64,000 nucleotides of DNA from Stutzerimonas kunmingensis (GCF_900114065.1 NZ_FORS01000003.1:372001-436000), one strand, 5' to 3'; shown: positions 7,679 through 17,386, counted from the stretch's first letter. The notes: generated from the sequence alone by a model not told the origin. Translations and numbers: made by a program.

Positions 7679-10006
7679 ATGGCTTTATGGCATCAACTGG
7701 TACCACACCTGATCGTCGCCCCTGACTGGCAGAAAGCCAAGCGAAGGTGGGCGCGCCGGGCGGGCCATCGCATCGGGAAAGGCATGGAAGACGAGCTGAA
7801 GGCGCTGTTGCAACGAGTCGGGCTGGGCCTCGACCAGATCCTTACGCGCAAGCGTTTCCTGCAATGGCAAGCCAGCGATGCGCTGCGCCTTAACCGGGCG
7901 GCTGCTGAGCTCGAGCCGGCGCATCGGGTCTTCATCGAAAAACTCTATGAACACCTTGCCGACTTCGGCCAGCCGTCAGCGATGCGCAGCGATCGCGCCG
8001 GTCTGACACGCCTCAAACAGCGCCAGCAGGAGTACTACCGCCGCCTCTGGAGCGGACCATATGAGCGCGACTATGTGCGTGATCGCCTGCTGGTCGGGCT
8101 GGTGCATCAGCGCGTCGGCGTCGACCTGGAGTGGTATCTCGGGGCTTACCGCCTCTATCTGTCGGAAATGCTGCGCGCCCTCGTAGGCGACGACGAGCAG
8201 CATGCGATTTACGACAGCCTGCTGAAGATCGTTTTCTTCGACATGATTCTCGCCATCGACACCTACAGTGCGGCGCAGCGACATGCGCTGGAGGACAGTG
8301 AAGCGCGCCTGACGCGCGCGTTGCGCGGCTCCGAAGACGGCATCTGGGAGTGGGACGTCGAGCATGACCGGCTGCACCTTTCCGAGCGCTGGACCGCCAT
8401 GCTGGCAATGCCAGCACAACCCAGCTACTGCAGCCGCAGCTGGTTCGAACGGGTGCACCCGGACGATCTGCCCGGGTTGCGCGAGGCCATCGCCGACCAC
8501 CTGAACGGGCGCAGCCCTTCGCTGGTTCACGAGTATCGCGTCCGTACCGAGCGCGGTGAGTACCTCTGGGTGCTGGTGCGCGGTGTGGCCGAACGCTGCG
8601 AGCTGGGGACCTTGCGCATGGCCGGTTCGCAGACCGACATCAGCGCGCGCAAGGCCGCCGAAGACTGCTTGCGTCACGCGGCACGTCACGATGCGCTGAC
8701 TGGCCTGGCCAACCGCCTGCACCTCGAGGAGCTGCTCAAGGAGGTGCAGCAGCGTCCCCATGGACGCGCTGCCGCGCTGCTGTTCGTGGACCTGGACCGC
8801 TTCAAGCTGATCAACGACAGTCTCGGGCATGGCGCCGGCGACCAGGTGCTGGTCGAGGTGGCGCAGCGCTTGCTGCGCTGCCTGCGCCCCGGCGATCACC
8901 TAGCACGCTTCGGCGGCGATGAGTTCGTCGCCCTGCTCGGCGATCTGGCCTGCGAGGCCGATGCCGAGCGTGTGGCGCAACGGATGCTGGTCGCGCTGCG
9001 TCAGCCGCTGCAGCTCGGCGAGCGAACGCTGTCGGTCAGCGCCAGCATCGGCATCGCGCCCTTGCAGCGTGACGGCCAGGCGCTGAACGCGCTGCAGGCG
9101 GCTGATCTGGCGCTGTACCGGGCCAAGAGCGCCGGCAAGGACCAATTCGCGCTGTTCTGCGATGGCCTGCATTCCAAGGCAGCGCGCCAGCTGGAGCTCG
9201 AGAGCGCACTGGCGCAGGCGCTGACGCGCCGTGAATTCACCTTGCACTATCAGCCGATCTGCCGTGTAGCAGGCGATCAACCCTATCTGGTCGGCGTTGA
9301 AGCGCTGCTGCGCTGGCGCTTCAACAACCAGCCGGTGGCGCCCAATGAGTTCATTCCGGTGCTGGAAGAGTCGCGCGAGATCGTCCGGGTTGGTGAGTGG
9401 GTGCTGCGCGAGGCCTGCTGTCAGGTGCGCCGCTGGCAGCTGGCGGGTCAGAGCCAGCTGTACTGCGCGGTCAACCTGTCGATTCGTCAGCTGCAGCAGC
9501 CCGGTTTCGCCGCGCTGCTGGCCCGTGTGCTGCGTGAAACCGGCCTGCCGCCCGCGAGCCTGCTGCTGGAGATCACCGAGACGCTTTTGATGCAGGACAG
9601 CGAGCTGATGATGGGCGCGCTGCACGAGATTGCCGCGCTGGGTGTTCGCCTGGCGCTGGACGACTTCGGTACTGGCTATTGTTCGCTCGGTTACCTCAAA
9701 CGTTACCCGCTGCATGTGCTAAAGGTCGATCGCAGCTTCATTGCCGCCGCACCGGACGATGCCGACTCGGTGGCGATCAGTCGCGCCGTCATCGGCCTTG
9801 GCCAGAGCCTCGGCCTGGCAGTCGTCGCCGAAGGCGTGGAGCACCCCGAGCAGGTGGCGTTCCTCGTGGCCGAGGGCTGCCAGCTGGTGCAAGGCTATTG
9901 GTTCAGCCGGCCGCGGCCGGCTACGGAACTTCAGGCATTGTTCGACGGCGAGCGCTGTGTCGACGGGCTCTGGCGGCTGCGTCCCGCGCAGCCGGCGGTC
10001 GCGTAA
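7679..10006 (+). CDS. Globin-coupled PAS-GGDEF-EAL cyclic-di-GMP enzyme
   Basis: The 775-residue protein has a sensor globin (about residues 38-200) with the likely proximal His143 in VGLVHQRVGV and the following WYLGAY. A PAS/PAC region follows (about 215-325). The GGDEF domain has an intact RFGGDEF (412-416) and, five residues before it, an RxxD inhibitory site (403-406). The EAL domain has intact EAL (541-543), DDFGTGY and EGVE motifs. It is thus a candidate gas-sensing enzyme able to make and degrade cyclic-di-GMP in the cytoplasm. No clear ribosome site precedes 7679; the ATG at 7784 (MEDEL) is a serious alternative and loses only a basic leader. Confidence 0.85.
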   Translation: MALWHQLVPHLIVAPDWQKAKRRWARRAGHRIGKGMEDELKALLQRVGLGLDQILTRKRFLQWQASDALRLNRAAAELEPAHRVFIEKLYEHLADFGQPSAMRSDRAGLTRLKQRQQEYYRRLWSGPYERDYVRDRLLVGLVHQRVGVDLEWYLGAYRLYLSEMLRALVGDDEQHAIYDSLLKIVFFDMILAIDTYSAAQRHALEDSEARLTRALRGSEDGIWEWDVEHDRLHLSERWTAMLAMPAQPSYCSRSWFERVHPDDLPGLREAIADHLNGRSPSLVHEYRVRTERGEYLWVLVRGVAERCELGTLRMAGSQTDISARKAAEDCLRHAARHDALTGLANRLHLEELLKEVQQRPHGRAAALLFVDLDRFKLINDSLGHGAGDQVLVEVAQRLLRCLRPGDHLARFGGDEFVALLGDLACEADAERVAQRMLVALRQPLQLGERTLSVSASIGIAPLQRDGQALNALQAADLALYRAKSAGKDQFALFCDGLHSKAARQLELESALAQALTRREFTLHYQPICRVAGDQPYLVGVEALLRWRFNNQPVAPNEFIPVLEESREIVRVGEWVLREACCQVRRWQLAGQSQLYCAVNLSIRQLQQPGFAALLARVLRETGLPPASLLLEITETLLMQDSELMMGALHEIAALGVRLALDDFGTGYCSLGYLKRYPLHVLKVDRSFIAAAPDDADSVAISRAVIGLGQSLGLAVVAEGVEHPEQVAFLVAEGCQLVQGYWFSRPRPATELQALFDGERCVDGLWRLRPAQPAVA

Positions 10007-10158
10007 CGATCACGACGACCGTCGAGCCGATCGGTCGGGGATGGGCTCTGACGGGGCGGTCAGGGCACTCTTGCGGCAAACGGGGGTCAACCTTCTGTGA
10101 ATCTGCTGGATTCAAGAATTCGCCGGCCACTGCCGGACCACTCTGAAGGAGGTTAACC

Positions 10159-10476
10159 ATGCGTCTTACCTATCTGCTGCCCCCCGTACTCGGGCTCCTG
10201 TTGGTCGGTTGCGGCCCGGATGAAGATCGCGAGCGCGAGCCGACCCCGCCGCCGGCGACTACCGAGCAGCCCGCCGCCCCTTCCACTGACACCACCACCC
10301 CGCCTGCAGGCAGTGGCACCGGGACCGGCACGGCGCCGAGCACCGGGACGGGTACCGGCACTGGTGCCTCGGGAGACATGGCGACCCCGCCGGCCGACAA
10401 CGGTAGCGGCCTGGGCACTGAATCCGGCTCTGGCACCGCGCCCAGCACTGGCACTGGCACCGGTACTTCGCAGTAA
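10159..10476 (+). CDS. Low-complexity Gly/Thr/Ser/Pro-rich lipoprotein
   Basis: The 105-residue product starts with a lipoprotein signal (LLVGC). The rest is an unstructured tail with about ten acidic residues followed by repeated Gly-Thr and Pro-Ser-Thr blocks (the string APSTGTGTGT occurs twice). AAGGAGG precedes the ATG. Its role is unknown; a flexible surface or periplasmic linker fits the composition. A second small lipoprotein gene follows after 64 bp. Confidence 0.7.
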   Translation: MRLTYLLPPVLGLLLVGCGPDEDREREPTPPPATTEQPAAPSTDTTTPPAGSGTGTGTAPSTGTGTGTGASGDMATPPADNGSGLGTESGSGTAPSTGTGTGTSQ

Positions 10477-10496
10477 GTTCGGCACCGCGTGATCCG

Positions 10497-10523
10497 GGCA
10501 CCCCTCGCTTGCCGCGGGGTGCC
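10497..10523 (+). terminator. Weak hairpin between two lipoprotein genes
   Basis: GGCACCCC (10497-10504) pairs with GGGGTGCC (10516-10523) across an 11-base loop. No T-run follows, so it may attenuate rather than stop transcription. Confidence 0.4.
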
Positions 10524-10540
10524 TTCAGCAGGAGACAGCG

Positions 10541-10723
10541 ATGAAGTGGAAATTTGCATTCGCCGGTGCGCTGACCGCGCTGGCTCTGGCCGGGTGCTCG
10601 CCGGACGACGAAGAGTCCGCGCTGGATAACAACAGCCGCAACCAGCAGGAATATCAGAACACCGCGACCGATCCTGCCGGGCCGCGGGAAATTTCGCCGC
10701 CGTCCAACCAGGCCAACGAGTAG
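10541..10723 (+). CDS. Small lipoprotein, 60 aa
   Basis: A signal peptide ending in the lipobox LAGC is followed by a short acidic and Asn/Gln-rich tail without any known domain. The mature lipopeptide would be about 42 residues. A ribosome site (CAGGAGA) precedes the ATG. Function is unknown; pairing with the preceding lipoprotein suggests a shared envelope role. Confidence 0.65.
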   Translation: MKWKFAFAGALTALALAGCSPDDEESALDNNSRNQQEYQNTATDPAGPREISPPSNQANE

Positions 10724-10747
10724 ATCGTCGATTCGGCGTCGCGCAGG

Positions 10748-11929
10748 CTAGGCGAACTGGCCTGCGGCGTAGGCCGATGCCCAAGCCCACTGGAAGTTGA
10801 AACCACCCAGGTGGCCGGTAACGTCCAGCACCTCGCCGATGAAATACAGCCCTGCTGATTTCTGCGATTCCATGGTCTTGGATGACACTTCCCGCGTATC
10901 TACCCCGCCCAGCGTCACCTCTGCCGTGCGATACCCTTCGGTGCCGGCCGGTACCAGCTGCCAGTCTGCGAGCTTCTCGGCAATCGCTTCCAGTTCGCTG
11001 GGTACGTATTGCTTCAGCGGTCTGGATGCGAACCAGTGCTCGCAGAGCAGCCCGGCCATCTTGCGTGTGAAAACCTCGCCGAGCAGCGTCTTCAACTCTG
11101 CATTGGGGCGCTCCTGCTTCTGCGTCGCCAGCCACTCGCCGAGGTCGAGATGTGGCAGCAGGTTGATGTGCACCACATCTCCCGGTTGCCAGTAGGACGA
11201 GATCTGCAGAATCGCCGGGCCGGAGAGCCCGCGGTGGGTGAACAGGATGTTTTCGCGAAAGCTCTGGCCGTTGCAGCTGACCAGGCAATCTTCTACTGAG
11301 GTGCCGGACAGCTCGGCGCAGATCGTCTTGAGCTGCGGCTCGGTGATGGTGAAAGGCACCAGTCCAGCGCGTGTCGGCAGCACGTTGTGGCCGAACTGCC
11401 GCGCGATCTGATAGCCGAAGCCGCTGGCGCCGAGGGTCGGAATCGACAGGCCGCCGGTGGCGATCACCAGCGATTGGCAGCGCACCGGGCCGATGCCGGT
11501 GTACAGCAGATATCCCTCAGCATGCTTCTCGATCGACTCGACCGGGGTGTCCAGACGCAGATCCACGCCGGTCTGCGCGCATTCGTCCAGCAGCATCTCG
11601 AGGATGTCGCTGGACTTGTTATCGCAGAACAGCTGACCGAGCTTCTTCTCGTGATAGGGCACGCCGTGACGGCTGACCATCTCGATGAAGTCCCACTGGG
11701 TGTAGCGCGCCAGCGCCGACTTGCAGAAGTGCGCGTTACTCGAGAGGAAATTCGACGGCTCGGTGTACAGGTTGGTGAAGTTGCAGCGGCCGCCACCGGA
11801 CATGAGGATCTTCTTGCCGGCCTTGTTGGCGTGGTCCAGCAACAGGACCTGGCGGCCCCGCGCAGCGGCGGTGAAGGCGCACATTAGACCGGCCGCACCG
11901 GCACCGATTACCACCACGTCAGTCTGCAC
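10748..11929 (-). CDS. BaiN/HI0933-family FAD-dependent oxidoreductase
   Basis: I place the start at a GTG at 11929, with AGG nine bases upstream. This gives 393 residues, the usual family length; the open frame to 12160 overlaps the next gene and lacks homology. The FAD dinucleotide motif VVVIGAGAAGLM is at the very N-terminus, followed by KKILMSGGGRCNFTN, a hallmark of this family. The C-terminus has TLGGVDT and the GLYFIGEVLDVTGHLGGFNFQWA signature. The substrate is not known. Confidence 0.85.
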   Translation of the reverse strand: MQTDVVVIGAGAAGLMCAFTAAARGRQVLLLDHANKAGKKILMSGGGRCNFTNLYTEPSNFLSSNAHFCKSALARYTQWDFIEMVSRHGVPYHEKKLGQLFCDNKSSDILEMLLDECAQTGVDLRLDTPVESIEKHAEGYLLYTGIGPVRCQSLVIATGGLSIPTLGASGFGYQIARQFGHNVLPTRAGLVPFTITEPQLKTICAELSGTSVEDCLVSCNGQSFRENILFTHRGLSGPAILQISSYWQPGDVVHINLLPHLDLGEWLATQKQERPNAELKTLLGEVFTRKMAGLLCEHWFASRPLKQYVPSELEAIAEKLADWQLVPAGTEGYRTAEVTLGGVDTREVSSKTMESQKSAGLYFIGEVLDVTGHLGGFNFQWAWASAYAAGQFA

Positions 11930-12074
11930 CAGCGCTAACCTCGTCGGAAAACGCGCGATGGTACTCCTGCCGCGCTTCCGATGCAGCCCGACATCCGACG
12001 AGACGCTGGCGTCAACTGGCGGGCTTTGTGCTTTGATTGGAGCTGATAGCGTTTCGCCAGAAGAGCGAGAGAAT

Positions 12075-12827
12075 TTGACGGGCATACGGCGGGTCATCGG
12101 GTTGATATTGCTGCTGGCAAGCGCATCGTTGCCGGCCGAAGTGCTTCGTCTGGCCGGCAACGTCTGGCCGCCTTACACCGATCGCAGCCTGCCCGGGGAA
12201 GGATTGTCGGTCGAGCTCATCCGCACCGCGCTCGGCCGTGGGGGTTATCAGGTGGAATACATCGAAGTGCCCTGGGAGCGCGCTCTGCTGGGCCTGCGCA
12301 ACGGCAGCTACGACATGATCAACGGCTGGCCGACGGTCAAGCGCGTCGACTACACGCTCAGCTCACGCCCGTTTCTGAGCAACCGGATGCGCTGGGTCCA
12401 GCGCCGCGAGAGCGACATCCGCTATGACGGGCTCGACAGCCTGATCGACCACCCCATCGCGCTGAGCCGGGGCTACATGTACAGCGACGAGCTGAACGAG
12501 GACACGCGGCTGCAGAAGGGCTATGCCGCCAACTTCGTCCAGGCGGCAAAGATGGTGCTTGCCGGGCGGGTCGACCTGACGCTGGAGGACGAGCGTACTG
12601 CGCTGTTCCATCTCGAGCGCGAGCTGGGGCATGAGCAGGATGCGCTCCGCTTCGTGCCGGGCGAGTTCCGGCGGGTGGGGCTGTCGCTGGTGGTGCGCAG
12701 CGATCATCCTCGGCTCAGCGATATCATCGCCACCTTCAACCGGGAGATCGCTGCGATGGTCGAGGATGGCAGTTACGCGGTGATCTTCGCGCGCCACGGA
12801 ATGCCGGTCCCCACGGCGTTGCCTTAG
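12075..12827 (+). CDS. Periplasmic solute-binding protein (amino-acid ABC type), orphan
   Basis: The likely start is a TTG at 12075, which gives a 250-residue protein with a signal peptide (TGIRRVIGLILLLASASLPAEV). The mature part fits the type 3 periplasmic binding fold: WPPYTD near the N-terminus, VELIRTALGRGGY and a C-terminal GSYAVIF. No permease or ATPase genes are adjacent, so it may act as a stand-alone binding protein. It is divergent from the flavoprotein gene. Confidence 0.7.
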   Translation: MTGIRRVIGLILLLASASLPAEVLRLAGNVWPPYTDRSLPGEGLSVELIRTALGRGGYQVEYIEVPWERALLGLRNGSYDMINGWPTVKRVDYTLSSRPFLSNRMRWVQRRESDIRYDGLDSLIDHPIALSRGYMYSDELNEDTRLQKGYAANFVQAAKMVLAGRVDLTLEDERTALFHLERELGHEQDALRFVPGEFRRVGLSLVVRSDHPRLSDIIATFNREIAAMVEDGSYAVIFARHGMPVPTALP

Positions 12828-12846
12828 TGGCCTTTTTGGTAAGTTC

Positions 12847-12969
12847 AGTTGGTCAATTTCGGCGCCCATGGTCCCGATACTGCGTTGCTGCTCCTCGCCA
12901 TAGCCCGCTATGACTCGTCGCAGCGCCTTGTCTCGGAGCCATTTTCATCCGAACGTGCATCAACCAACT
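12847..12969. repeat. Possible dispersed palindromic element
   Basis: The stretch starts with AGTTGGT (12847-12853) and ends with its reverse complement ACCAACT (12963-12969). A compact palindrome, CATAGC-CC-GCTATG (12899-12912), lies near its middle. It fills most of the gap between convergent genes. Seven-base ends can arise by chance, so this is tentative. Confidence 0.3.
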
Positions 12970-12983
12970 CACCGCACAGGCCA

Positions 12984-15182
12984 CTAGCGCGAATCCTGTC
13001 CCTGGCCTGCCGGTTGTTGCTTGATCAGGTGGGAGGCCATGCTGCGCAGCGGTGCCAGCTGCCGGCAGATGAGCCCCAGCTGGGTCTGTACCAGACGATG
13101 GGCATCGTCCATCTCGTCCGGGGTCTGCTCCAGCTGCTGCGCCAGCGCCTCTTCATCTTCGCTGTAGATGGCGACGGGCTTGTTCTGCGCCAGCGCGCTG
13201 GCCAGGTCGTCGAGGCTGGTCGCCAGTTGCTGCGCGGCGCGCTCCAGCAGGGCATCGCTGGCGTCGTCCGGCAGGCTCTCGCGATGGGCGCCAAGGCCGG
13301 AGAGGTAGTTGAGCAAGGTGTGCGAGAGGATCAGGAAGCGGAAGCCGGTTTCGGCATCCTTGCGGAAGTGTCCGGGCTCCAGCAGCATGTTCGACAGCGT
13401 GGTGGACAGCGCTGCGTCGGCGTTGTGCGCGTTGCGCCGGGCCAGGCGATAGGCGAGGTCGTCGCGCTTGCCACTGTCGTACTGACGCATGATCTGGCGC
13501 AGGTAGTCGCTGTTGCAGCTGAGGGTGTTGGCGACCACCTGATTGAGGCGTCGACCCTGCCAGTCCGGCAGGATGAGGAACACCGCGGCAGCGGCGATCA
13601 GGCTGCCGAGCAGGGTATCGAACAGCCGCGGCCAGATCAGCCCGTAGCCATCGCCGACCTGGTTGAAGCAGAAAAGCACCATCAGCGTGATCGCCGCCGT
13701 GGCCAGGGTGTAGCGCGTGCTGCGGGTGGCGAAGAACACCACGCCAGCGACCACCGCGAACAAGGCCTGGATCGGCTGGCTGGGGAACAGATCGAACAGT
13801 GCCCAGCCGGCGATGAGGCCGAGCAAGGTGCCGCTGATGCGTTGCACCAGCTTGATTCGCGTGGCGCCGTAGTTCGGCTGGCAGACGAAGACCGTGGTCA
13901 GCAGCACCCAGTAACCCTGTTCGGGATGGATGGCATGCAGCACCGCGTAGCCGCAGACCAGGGCGATGGTCATGCGCAGGGCGTGGCGGAACAGCAGCGA
14001 AGTCGGCGTCAGCTGCAGGCGAATGCGATTGAATGCCTCGCGCAGGGACTGCGGCTGGCGGTCCAGCAGGCTGCTGTCCTGCTCGCCCTCCAGGGTGCCG
14101 GGGTCGCTGGCGCTGGCGAGCTGGCGCTGCAGCGTGGAAAGGTTGCCTGACAGCGCACGCAACGAGCGCAGCAGGCCGCGCCAGGCCGGATTGTTCTGCT
14201 CACGCAGGTGCTCCAGCGAGGCCTGCAGGTCCTCCAGCGCCTGCCCGTTGGCCTCGCTGTAGCGAAACACCTGGCGCATCTGGATAGCCTCGCCGAGGTC
14301 GACGCAGGCGCTGGCCTGCAGCCGCAACAGGCGCTGGCAGCGAAACAGCACATCGCTGTGGAAGAAGGCCTCGGCCAGCGCCTGGTAGGGATAATGCGAC
14401 GAGCTGACCCGCTCGTGCAGATCCTGGGCGAGGAAATACAGCTTGAGGTAGTGATTGATCTTGCCGCCGCCGCGGCCGTTGCCCAGGCGATTCAGCAGCG
14501 TTTCCTTGGCTGCGTTGAGCGCGCTGACGACCCGGCCGTTCTGCTGCGCAAGTTCCAGGCGGCGCTGTTCCACGTCCAGCTGACGCACCGGCTCGAACAA
14601 CGCGGCCTTGTAGCGAAAATACAGGCCCAGCTCGCGGTACAGCCGCGCCAGACTCTGCTGCACCGGCTGATGGGCGAACAGCGCGTTCCAGCCCACCGAC
14701 AGCAGGCCGTACCAGGCCGCACCCGCCACCAGCAGCATGGGGTCGCGCCACAGATGCTGCAGTGCGCCATCGCGCTGATCGGCCGCGATCATGCTGTAGA
14801 TCGCGAGAATCAGGGTGGCCTGGGCAATGGCCCCGTAGCGCTCGCCGAGCGCGCCGAGCATGACCAGCGCAAAGGTGGAAAGCGCCAGGCCGGCGACGAA
14901 CAGCCAGGGGTATGGGAACAGCAGCTCCACCGCGACGGCGGCAATGCTGAAGCACAGCAACGTTACCAGCAGCGCGTTGAGACGTCCGAGCCAGCTGTCG
15001 TCGGTTTCCGCCAGCGCGCTGGCGATGATGCCGAGGAACAGCGGAATGATCAGTGTTGGCTGCCCGAGATACCAGCTCAGACCCATGCTGCCGGCCATGG
15101 CGATCAGTACACGCAGGCTGTAGCCGAACTTCTCCAGCGCCCACAGGCGACGTAAAAACTGGCTGAGCGAGGGTTGCGGCAT
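12984..15182 (-). CDS. yccS: YccS/YhfK-family (FUSC) inner-membrane protein
   Basis: The 732-residue protein has the duplicated FUSC layout: an N-terminal block of about six hydrophobic segments (residues 20-165), a cytoplasmic coiled region (about 170-390) and a second membrane block (about 400-540) including YWVLLTTVFVCQPNYGATRIKLVQRISGT, which also occurs in aromatic-acid exporter-like proteins. A soluble helical tail follows. Length agrees with E. coli YccS (about 720 aa). The transported compound is not established. Confidence 0.85.
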   Translation of the reverse strand: MPQPSLSQFLRRLWALEKFGYSLRVLIAMAGSMGLSWYLGQPTLIIPLFLGIIASALAETDDSWLGRLNALLVTLLCFSIAAVAVELLFPYPWLFVAGLALSTFALVMLGALGERYGAIAQATLILAIYSMIAADQRDGALQHLWRDPMLLVAGAAWYGLLSVGWNALFAHQPVQQSLARLYRELGLYFRYKAALFEPVRQLDVEQRRLELAQQNGRVVSALNAAKETLLNRLGNGRGGGKINHYLKLYFLAQDLHERVSSSHYPYQALAEAFFHSDVLFRCQRLLRLQASACVDLGEAIQMRQVFRYSEANGQALEDLQASLEHLREQNNPAWRGLLRSLRALSGNLSTLQRQLASASDPGTLEGEQDSSLLDRQPQSLREAFNRIRLQLTPTSLLFRHALRMTIALVCGYAVLHAIHPEQGYWVLLTTVFVCQPNYGATRIKLVQRISGTLLGLIAGWALFDLFPSQPIQALFAVVAGVVFFATRSTRYTLATAAITLMVLFCFNQVGDGYGLIWPRLFDTLLGSLIAAAAVFLILPDWQGRRLNQVVANTLSCNSDYLRQIMRQYDSGKRDDLAYRLARRNAHNADAALSTTLSNMLLEPGHFRKDAETGFRFLILSHTLLNYLSGLGAHRESLPDDASDALLERAAQQLATSLDDLASALAQNKPVAIYSEDEEALAQQLEQTPDEMDDAHRLVQTQLGLICRQLAPLRSMASHLIKQQPAGQGQDSR

Positions 15183-15314
15183 GGAGCGTTCCGTTGGGGG
15201 AGGCCAGATTGGACGAAGCTGCCACGAACACTGTCACGGCCGGCTCGTGCGTTCAACCATCCGGGCCGCAGAAGGTCGGCCCGGATACGCGCGTTCAGCA
15301 GCAGGCGAACCTTC

Positions 15315-16694
15315 TCAGAGGACGCGGACCTTTAGCGAGCGGCCCTTGATCTTACCTTCGTTCAGGCGTTTGAGTGCCTGCTTGGCGACGCCGCGCTCGA
15401 CAGCGACGAACGCCTGGAAGTCGAAGATGGCGATCTTGCCGACCTGGGTCCCGGGGATGCCGGCATCACCCGTCAGTGCACCGAGGATGTCGCCCGGGCG
15501 CAGCTTGTCCTTGCGGCCCGCGCCAATGCACAGAGTCGCCATTGGTGGTTGCAATGGCGCGCCGGTCTTGGCCTTGAGCCCATCCAGTGGCTGCCAGTTG
15601 AGCGGCGCCTGCTGCAGCTTTTCGATGGCTTGCGCGCGATGGGCTTCGGCCGGGGCGACCAGGCTCATGGCCAGGCCCTGATTGCCGGCGCGGCCGGTCC
15701 GACCGACCCGGTGTACATGTATCTCCGGGTCGCGGGCCAGCTCGACGTTGATCACCATGTCCAGCGCATCGATATCCAGGCCGCGCGCGGCGACATCGGT
15801 CGCCACCAGCACCGAGAGGCTGCGGTTGGCGAACATCGCCAGCACCTGGTCGCGGTCACGCTGCTCCAGATCGCCATTGAGCGCCATGGCCGAGATGCCG
15901 TTGGCAATCAGGTGATCGACCAGCTCCTGGCACTGCTGCTTGGTGAAGCAGAAGGCCACGCAGCTTTCCGGTCGGAAGCTGGCGAGCAGGCGCAGGACCG
16001 CGTCCATGCGCTGCTCGGGGTCGATTTCGTAGAAGCGCTGTTCGATCTGTGCATCGTCATGCAGGGCTTCGGCACGCACTTGCTGCGGGTCGCGCATGAA
16101 GCTCGCGGACAGCTGCTTGATGCCGGCGGGGTAGGTGGCCGAGAACAGCAGGGTCTGCCGCTTGGTCGGTGTCTGGCCGATGATGTCGGCGATGGCGTCG
16201 TAGAAGCCCATGTCCAGCATGCGATCGGCTTCATCGAGCACCAGGGTGTTCAGCCCGTCGAGTTTCAGCGTGCCTTTCCTCAGATGTTCCTGGACCCGGC
16301 CCGGCGTGCCGACGATGACGTGCGCGCCATGCTCCAGCGAAGCGATCTGCGGACCGATGGAGATGCCGCCGCACAGCGTGAGAATCTTGATGTTGTCCGC
16401 CGCCCGTGCCAGCCGCCGCAGCTCCTTCGCCACCTGGTCGGCCAGCTCGCGTGTTGGACACAGCACCAGCGCCTGGCAACCGAAATAACGCGGATTGAGC
16501 GGGTCGAGCAGGGCGATGCCGAATGCGGCGGTCTTTCCACTGCCGGTCTTGGCCTGAGCGATCAGGTCGTGGCCCTTGAGCATGACCGGCAGGCTCTGCG
16601 CCTGGATCGGCGTCATCGCCGCGTAGCCGAGGGCTTCGAGGTTCGCCAGCATGGCGGCAGAAAGGGGCAGGGAGGAAAAGGCGGTACTGGGCAC
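15315..16694 (-). CDS. dbpA: ATP-dependent RNA helicase DbpA
   Basis: A GTG start at 16694 gives 459 residues, as expected for DbpA; the open frame to 16826 has a non-homologous N-terminal extension. Helicase motifs are all present: Q motif MTPIQAQ, AKTGSGKT, PTRELA, GTPGR, DEAD (VLDEADRML), SAT, and HRVGRTGR. The C-terminal about 70 residues form the DbpA RNA-binding domain (KLRPGDILGAL ... IAIFD). DbpA binds hairpin 92 of 23S rRNA and assists large-subunit assembly. Confidence 0.92.
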   Translation of the reverse strand: MPSTAFSSLPLSAAMLANLEALGYAAMTPIQAQSLPVMLKGHDLIAQAKTGSGKTAAFGIALLDPLNPRYFGCQALVLCPTRELADQVAKELRRLARAADNIKILTLCGGISIGPQIASLEHGAHVIVGTPGRVQEHLRKGTLKLDGLNTLVLDEADRMLDMGFYDAIADIIGQTPTKRQTLLFSATYPAGIKQLSASFMRDPQQVRAEALHDDAQIEQRFYEIDPEQRMDAVLRLLASFRPESCVAFCFTKQQCQELVDHLIANGISAMALNGDLEQRDRDQVLAMFANRSLSVLVATDVAARGLDIDALDMVINVELARDPEIHVHRVGRTGRAGNQGLAMSLVAPAEAHRAQAIEKLQQAPLNWQPLDGLKAKTGAPLQPPMATLCIGAGRKDKLRPGDILGALTGDAGIPGTQVGKIAIFDFQAFVAVERGVAKQALKRLNEGKIKGRSLKVRVL

Positions 16695-16876
16695 GGGAAG
16701 GATCTTCGGACGGGGAACGGCCTGCAGTCTATCAGGCCGACGCTGCACGCGCCGGTTGGTGGGCACCGAGATGGCTGTACGCCTGCACGGTGAAACGTTT
16801 TGCAAGACCGGCAGACGGAACCCCACGTCTTCGACCTGATCGAAATTTGTCCATTACCCGCTCCCAGGAGGTTGTT

Positions 16877-17386
16877 TTGTCTCGTGTTCTTTTCCTCGCC
16901 GGGCTGTTGGCGCTACCCGCTTTTGCCGACGAGCCCACCCTTTATGGACGTTATGAACACATCCAGGTCGCGGAGATCGGCAAGACCCTTCCCGCCAAGA
17001 TGGATACCGGTGCCATGACCGCATCCCTTTCAGCGCGCGATATCGAGCAGTTCAAGCGAGATGGCGAGGACTGGGTGCGTTTCCGCCTGGCCGTCGATGG
17101 CGCGGATGACACCCTTTATGAGCAGCGCCTGCTGGGCATCAGTCGGATCAAGACGCGCGCGGAAGAGGGCGGCAATGTCGATCCCGACAGCGAGCCGCCC
17201 CGGGCTGAGCGACCGGTGATTGGCATGCAGCTGTGCATTGGCGATCGCCAGCGCGATGTGGAGGTCAACCTCACCGACCGCAGGCACTTCAGTTATCCGT
17301 TGTTGATCGGCGCCGAGACGATTCGTGATCTCAACGCGGCTATCTATCCAACCGAGAAGTACACGGCGGGTCGCCCGACCTGCTAG
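16877..17386 (+). CDS. RimB-type retropepsin-like zinc protease
   Basis: The start is a TTG at 16877 preceded by a strong AGGAGG; it gives 169 residues with a signal peptide (LFLAGLLALPAFA). The protein belongs to the ATP-dependent zinc protease/RimB family: MDTGAMTASLSA contains the aspartyl-protease-like DTGA, and RHFSYPLLIGAETI is conserved. Relatives are associated with RimK and glutamate-tail processing, but this one is predicted to be exported. Flanking genes give no pathway clue. Confidence 0.75.
   Translation: MSRVLFLAGLLALPAFADEPTLYGRYEHIQVAEIGKTLPAKMDTGAMTASLSARDIEQFKRDGEDWVRFRLAVDGADDTLYEQRLLGISRIKTRAEEGGNVDPDSEPPRAERPVIGMQLCIGDRQRDVEVNLTDRRHFSYPLLIGAETIRDLNAAIYPTEKYTAGRPTC

Noticed and set aside
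12849-14150. 433-codon plus-strand open frame
   Set aside because: It lies antisense to the yccS gene, whose protein is clearly homologous; long antisense frames are common in high-GC DNA.
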